Notes under the pieces: model-generated
Told to the model about the DNA's origin: nothing
Database searches by the model: none
The model's input: the letters and a program-made list of their open reading frames with translations, nothing else
Assembly (NCBI GenBank): GCA_016721565.1
Contig: JADKHW010000001.1
Span: 62,001-126,000 of the forward strand
From: a bacterium
GTDB lineage: Bacteria > Electryoneota > RPQS01
Direction: 5' to 3'
Length of the DNA: 64,000 bases
Shown: piece after piece, positions 60,365 through 64,000 of the stretch
Layout: every line of letters begins with the position of its first letter
Numbering within the stretch: position 1 is the first letter of the stretch
Made by a program: the position numbers and the translations under genes

Positions 60365-62922
60365 AACAGATAGTCAAGTTGCACGCGGAACGACCACGAG
60401 CGCTTCACGACATTATCGCCGCCGAAACTGCGTCCTTCAACCGGATCAGGGTAACTGTTACTGTCTCGAGCTTGAACGAAAGTCTTCGTTGTCGGGCTAT
60501 CGCCTGTGACTTTGAAACGCGCGGTCAATGAATTGGAGAATCGATTTGTCAATGATACCCACCATCGAGTAGAGCGGCCGTCAACAACGACAAACTCAGT
60601 GTCCTCAAAATTCCATAGGAATCCGTCATACATCAACCAAGCGGTTTTAAGCTTTAACGATGGCGAGAAGTTGTGCGTCATTTCAATTCCAACTGCTTCT
60701 TGCGGGGAAGCACCTTGCGCGTCGAGCGGGCTTTCTCCTGTTGGATCCGGTTCGCCAACCAAGCGCGGTCGGTGCGTGAAACTCGTATACCCGCTCGAAT
60801 ACATTAACTCAAGTTCGTCAAACCGTGAAAGCCTGTATTCAAGGTTGATTCGGTTCTCGTAAGTCTGAAAACCTGCGGGTTGTGTCGGGTTGCTGTTCCA
60901 ACGACCTTGCAGCTTTTGACGTAAACGCAATTGAATTGGCCATACCGGACGGTATGTGATCTTACCCACCCAACGGTAGTAATCCGCTTGATCTGCCACA
61001 CGCGTCCAATTGTCAATTTCACCGACAAACAACACAGGTCGTGACAACTGGTATCTGCCCTCGAAGTACACTCCACGTTCGGCTTGTGGCGAAGCTGAGT
61101 TGCGTTCGAGCTGTGCAAACGTTTCGGTTGCTAAGTAGAACTCGTCTTCGTAGGTCGTTCCGTTATAGCGTGCATAATTGGCAAAGCCACGAGAATAGGG
61201 ATTGTCGTAGCCAATTGAGTAATCGCGGAAAACACCCAACAGAGTCAACGAATTCCACTGCGCGTGAGCCGAACCGACCATTCCGTGCGGGTCATCGCCT
61301 ATGCTTAGCACGCCGCCGTTCTTCTCAAGCTCCGCGAATTCAAACTGGAATGTGTAGTTATTGACGACCTGCACGAGGTCAATACCAAACGTACGGCGAA
61401 TACCGCGCGCGCCGCTCCAAATACCGCCATCGACATCTGAATGATACCCATTTCGGATTTCGGAGTTGATCACGTTATCCGCGATCTCGTCACGCTCCTG
61501 CGGATCGATCACAGAGTAGACGTTTACCACAGTGTCTTGGCCACCGCGGGTGACAGCATCAAATTGATATGCCTTGCCCAAGTCCGGTTGGATGGGTTTG
61601 TTGTAACCGAACTCAGTCGCGATTAAGCCAACGGACGTGCCGATAAACGGACGGTATGAAACCTCGCCGCCTAAAGCGACTTCGCGCACGGCATCAAGCA
61701 TCGATTGGTTGCCTTCAAAGGCCGGGACCGTTACGGTATCGCCGTTGGCGAGTTTCTGTAGAGTAGGGTAGATGTCGACATCAACACGCGGCACAAGCGT
61801 AATCAACCTATTCATCGACCCGTCAGGATTGATGATAGCGTCCTTGAGCTGCGACGAACCAAAAACAACTGTCTTCCACTTTCCGTAGGACGCTTCAACC
61901 GCAAGGCCCTTCAAGGTAAACTCGCGCGAGCGCGACAAGTCAGGCGCAATACCTGTCAAACGTTTGTCAAAGCCAAATCCGGAATAACGCGGATTGAAAT
62001 AGTCGCCACTTTCCATAGCGACACCTTGTCCAAGCGATATCTGATAATTGCCGACGTATACACGGTCGAGGTGAATCGGGCCGGCCATTTTCTTTTCCAT
62101 GCCACCAAACCACTTGAATTGCGGCAGGTGCGAGCCTGCAACATTCCAGTATTGCGTCTCTTCACCCAAACTGCGGTGCCACAATACACCTGCCTTGTAA
62201 TCTTGGGTGTAATTGACACGGAGCTTATGGCTCACGTCCGGCGTCGGATCAACCAACAGAGCCGGATCAATCGCCAATTCCTCATCGGCGAAGAACGGCG
62301 TATCATACGCTCTGAACGTATATGCGCCATGAAGTTCTTTCTTCATGACGCGAGGATCATAGGACAAGTAATTGCGCGCATTGCGATAGCCCCACGATGA
62401 CAATCCCGGCACGGCACGCAAATCTCGCGAGCCGCGGATTCCGCCTTGTAATTTCACTTGATTGTAGATTGCAACAGCATCAGCAGGCGATACATTCTGC
62501 AAGTCCATTAACTCATCGAGCGATGCCTCATTCACATTCATCGGTTCGAGCATGCGATCGATCCACTCATCTACCAATCCAACATTGGTACCTTCTTCGG
62601 TGCCAAGATTCTCAATTCGGTAATAGGCATCCTCTATCTTGTCAAGACGATCATCGCCGGGGCGAGGGGGATTGATGCGCACGAGCGAACGCAAATTGAG
62701 CAATGTCGTCGGGTCTATTTCCGGCAAGTCATTTAGCTCATATAAGTTCTTGAACGGCCCTTCGTAAACCAAGCGCTCCCAAATTGCGTTTGCCTGAGCG
62801 AGAGTGATTGGCAAGGCGTCCACTTCTGAACGCGTGGCGGCATTCAAATCGAGTGTTGTTTGCGCATGGCTGTGTGACGTGATTAGGAGCAAGGCCACGA
62901 CTATCCAATAGACACGATGCAT
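60361..62922 (-). CDS. Large helix-hairpin-helix (ComEA-like) protein with predicted outer-membrane beta-barrel
   Basis: About 853 residues from ATG 62922, which overlaps the PorV-like stop. A signal peptide (ending SHAQ) precedes ComEA-type helix-hairpin-helix motifs (LDLNAATRSEVDALPITLAQANAIWE near 22; MNVNEASLDELMDLQNVSPADAVAIYNQ near 127). From about 210 to the end the sequence alternates short amphipathic strands and turns with many aromatic residues, closing in SFRVQLDYLF. This is the pattern of an outer-membrane barrel of 20 or more strands. Similar long HhH proteins occur widely in Bacteroidota without known function. It lies between porV-like and rsmA genes. Confidence 0.7.
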   Translation of the reverse strand: MHRVYWIVVALLLITSHSHAQTTLDLNAATRSEVDALPITLAQANAIWERLVYEGPFKNLYELNDLPEIDPTTLLNLRSLVRINPPRPGDDRLDKIEDAYYRIENLGTEEGTNVGLVDEWIDRMLEPMNVNEASLDELMDLQNVSPADAVAIYNQVKLQGGIRGSRDLRAVPGLSSWGYRNARNYLSYDPRVMKKELHGAYTFRAYDTPFFADEELAIDPALLVDPTPDVSHKLRVNYTQDYKAGVLWHRSLGEETQYWNVAGSHLPQFKWFGGMEKKMAGPIHLDRVYVGNYQISLGQGVAMESGDYFNPRYSGFGFDKRLTGIAPDLSRSREFTLKGLAVEASYGKWKTVVFGSSQLKDAIINPDGSMNRLITLVPRVDVDIYPTLQKLANGDTVTVPAFEGNQSMLDAVREVALGGEVSYRPFIGTSVGLIATEFGYNKPIQPDLGKAYQFDAVTRGGQDTVVNVYSVIDPQERDEIADNVINSEIRNGYHSDVDGGIWSGARGIRRTFGIDLVQVVNNYTFQFEFAELEKNGGVLSIGDDPHGMVGSAHAQWNSLTLLGVFRDYSIGYDNPYSRGFANYARYNGTTYEDEFYLATETFAQLERNSASPQAERGVYFEGRYQLSRPVLFVGEIDNWTRVADQADYYRWVGKITYRPVWPIQLRLRQKLQGRWNSNPTQPAGFQTYENRINLEYRLSRFDELELMYSSGYTSFTHRPRLVGEPDPTGESPLDAQGASPQEAVGIEMTHNFSPSLKLKTAWLMYDGFLWNFEDTEFVVVDGRSTRWWVSLTNRFSNSLTARFKVTGDSPTTKTFVQARDSNSYPDPVEGRSFGGDNVVKRSWSFRVQLDYLF

Positions 62923-63842
62923 CATGCACCCGGCTTCCAAAGCTTGCCCAGGCTCTGCGGTACGTCAAAGCCGACGCTAAAAGAATGCGACGGCGACAAG
63001 ACCGGATGATAAAGAAACGCGTAGTCAACCACAATGTCGCGATAGAACAAACCGAAACCGGCTGTGAAAATATTGGGGTTTGTCATCACACCGACGCGTA
63101 TGTGGAACGGCTTAACAACCTGCAAGTCTCCACCAGCCTTAAAGATTGTCCCAGCATCAAGCCTGCGCTCGATGTCAAACGACGTCTTTACACCGAAATA
63201 CGGTTCATATTGCACGCCAGCAGACATTGAGCGCGGCAGATCACGCTTGAGATCTGCGCCCATTTGCGGATGATTGATATTATGAAACGCACTCGCCAAG
63301 AAAAATCTGTCCCACACCTTGGCTGTTGCACCAACATCAATACCGACAGTCGTAGCACTCCCCAAATCGTAAGAGCCTGAGGTACCTTCTACAGATTCAC
63401 CGAGGCTCCAAGAGATCAACTTCAAAGCATATCCGACACTTAGTGCAGAGTGAATATCTTCCTGCAGCAACAATCCATGCGCAATTGCAATTTCAGTTTC
63501 ACCGGAAATTGTTTCGCCACCTAGCCTTGTACTTAAGTTCTGAATTGCTAGGCCAACGGCACCATACTTCTTAGGCAGGGAAGTGAATCCTGAAACGGAA
63601 AGGTGCGATAAGAAGCTTGCGCTATACGGCTGGTGATATGCGAAACGTCCGCCAGTTCCGTGGCTCATTCCAAGCCCAGACGGATTCCACATCACTGCAT
63701 CACTTCCGCGTGCTGCGGCGGTGTAAGCGCCGCCCATACCCTGTGCTCCGGCAGTCGGGAGATTTGGATTTGATATCAACTGTGCTGTGGCGATAGAAGC
63801 AATTGCACACAGCGCGATTAGCGAAAGAAAATATTTCTTCAT
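62922..63842 (-). CDS. PorV/UPF0164-like outer-membrane protein (type IX secretion)
   Basis: About 306 residues from ATG 63842 (GTG 63845 is one codon earlier). A signal peptide ends IATAQ. PNLPTAGAQGMGGAYTAAARGSDAVMWNPSGLG (about 27-59) is the FadL-like start typical of PorV/PorQ and UPF0164 proteins. The rest is beta-barrel-like (GVQYEPYFGVKTSFDIERRL, GVMTNPNIFTAGFGLFYRDIVVDYAFLYHP) and ends with a C-terminal region typical of the group. PorV carries type IX substrates to the attachment complex. This matches the sorting domains at 30.7 kb and at the window edge. Confidence 0.8.
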   Translation of the reverse strand: MKKYFLSLIALCAIASIATAQLISNPNLPTAGAQGMGGAYTAAARGSDAVMWNPSGLGMSHGTGGRFAYHQPYSASFLSHLSVSGFTSLPKKYGAVGLAIQNLSTRLGGETISGETEIAIAHGLLLQEDIHSALSVGYALKLISWSLGESVEGTSGSYDLGSATTVGIDVGATAKVWDRFFLASAFHNINHPQMGADLKRDLPRSMSAGVQYEPYFGVKTSFDIERRLDAGTIFKAGGDLQVVKPFHIRVGVMTNPNIFTAGFGLFYRDIVVDYAFLYHPVLSPSHSFSVGFDVPQSLGKLWKPGA

Positions 63843-64000
63843 CACAGGCGGGTCCCCACTACGACTGGTTTCGTAAGAGACTCCGTCTCTCCGTTCTTAA
63901 TGGATTCAAGATGTAAAATGTAAGTACCGATCGGCAGGAGTTCTTTGCGATCATCGCGTCCGTCCCAATCGATTGCTTGCGGGCCACCAGCGCGCTTGTC
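63842..64000 (-). CDS. FlgD-like C-terminal fragment of a larger exported protein
   Basis: The last 52 codons of a leftward gene whose beginning is outside the window. The translation contains AIDWDGRDDRKELLPIGTYI, then LHLES..., the W(D)GrD...lp.GtYi pattern of FlgD immunoglobulin-like domains. These often cap type IX substrates and outer-membrane-associated proteins in FCB bacteria. Its TGA (63842-63844) overlaps the PorV-like ATG, so it is the first visible gene of the coupled leftward set. Confidence 0.65.
   Translation of the reverse strand, partial: DKRAGGPQAIDWDGRDDRKELLPIGTYILHLESIKNGETESLTKPVVVGTRL

Overview
This window is a 64 kb stretch of chromosome, about 50% GC by eye, from an uncultured Gram-negative bacterium of the FCB superphylum. 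Three things support that placement. A secreted protein at 28.8-30.9 kb ends in a type IX secretion (Por) sorting domain with the NFPNPFNP motif. A PorV/UPF0164-like outer-membrane protein follows a FlgD-like C-terminal fragment at the right edge. The window also carries FCB-style genes: a DUF5683 protein, a GlmU-like sugar nucleotidyltransferase of the NTP_transf_4 kind, and a long helix-hairpin-helix/outer-membrane protein. A candidate phylum near Calditrichota, KSB1, Zixibacteria or Electryoneota is plausible, but I cannot fix it from sequence reading alone.

Layout. 0-3.6 kb (+): end of folK, deoxynucleoside kinase, small membrane protein, ridA, DUF5683 protein, proline dehydrogenase, orphan DNA methyltransferase. 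3.7-8.0 kb (-): a threonine-to-glycine operon (tdh, APC/KimA-like permease, kbl). 8.2-11.0 kb: a zinc-ribbon/HTH protein, tRNA-Pro, a patch of intergenic repeats, an unknown secreted protein, and about 0.8 kb of apparently empty sequence. 11.0-28.7 kb (+): a nearly complete type IV pilus locus (major pilin, pilT, three minor-pilin-like genes, pilMNOPQ, an SLBB/Wza-like export protein, a large Ig-repeat lipoprotein, pilB, pilC, pilD). 28.8-36.1 kb (+): type IX-sorted protein, obg, dprA, GlmU-like protein, CtpA-type protease. 36.3-42.9 kb (+): TPR protein, ExbB, two ExbD, two TonB, a small membrane protein and a PstS-like lipoprotein. 42.9-51.2 kb (+): gcvT, comB, ftsK, lolA-like, UPF0104-type flippase, Wzc-type kinase. 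51.2-56.5 kb (+): ispE, spoVG, tRNA-Gln, prs, ctc/rplY, pth, rpsF, ssb, rplI, much of it in the order known from Bacillus. 56.6-64 kb (-): a translationally coupled set (FlgD-tailed protein, PorV, HhH/outer-membrane protein, ksgA, recO) leading into glyS and an isoprenylcysteine-methyltransferase-like gene.

Ten genes between 13.7 and 48.4 kb are broken by one-base indels, many of them in short homopolymers, and both halves of each still encode the expected family. The simplest reading is residual assembly error. The main points of biological interest are the SLBB export protein and Ig-repeat lipoprotein inside the pilus locus, a structured leader on the pilin mRNA with a good sigma70 promoter, a permease that may be a threonine importer, and the HhH/outer-membrane protein beside PorV.
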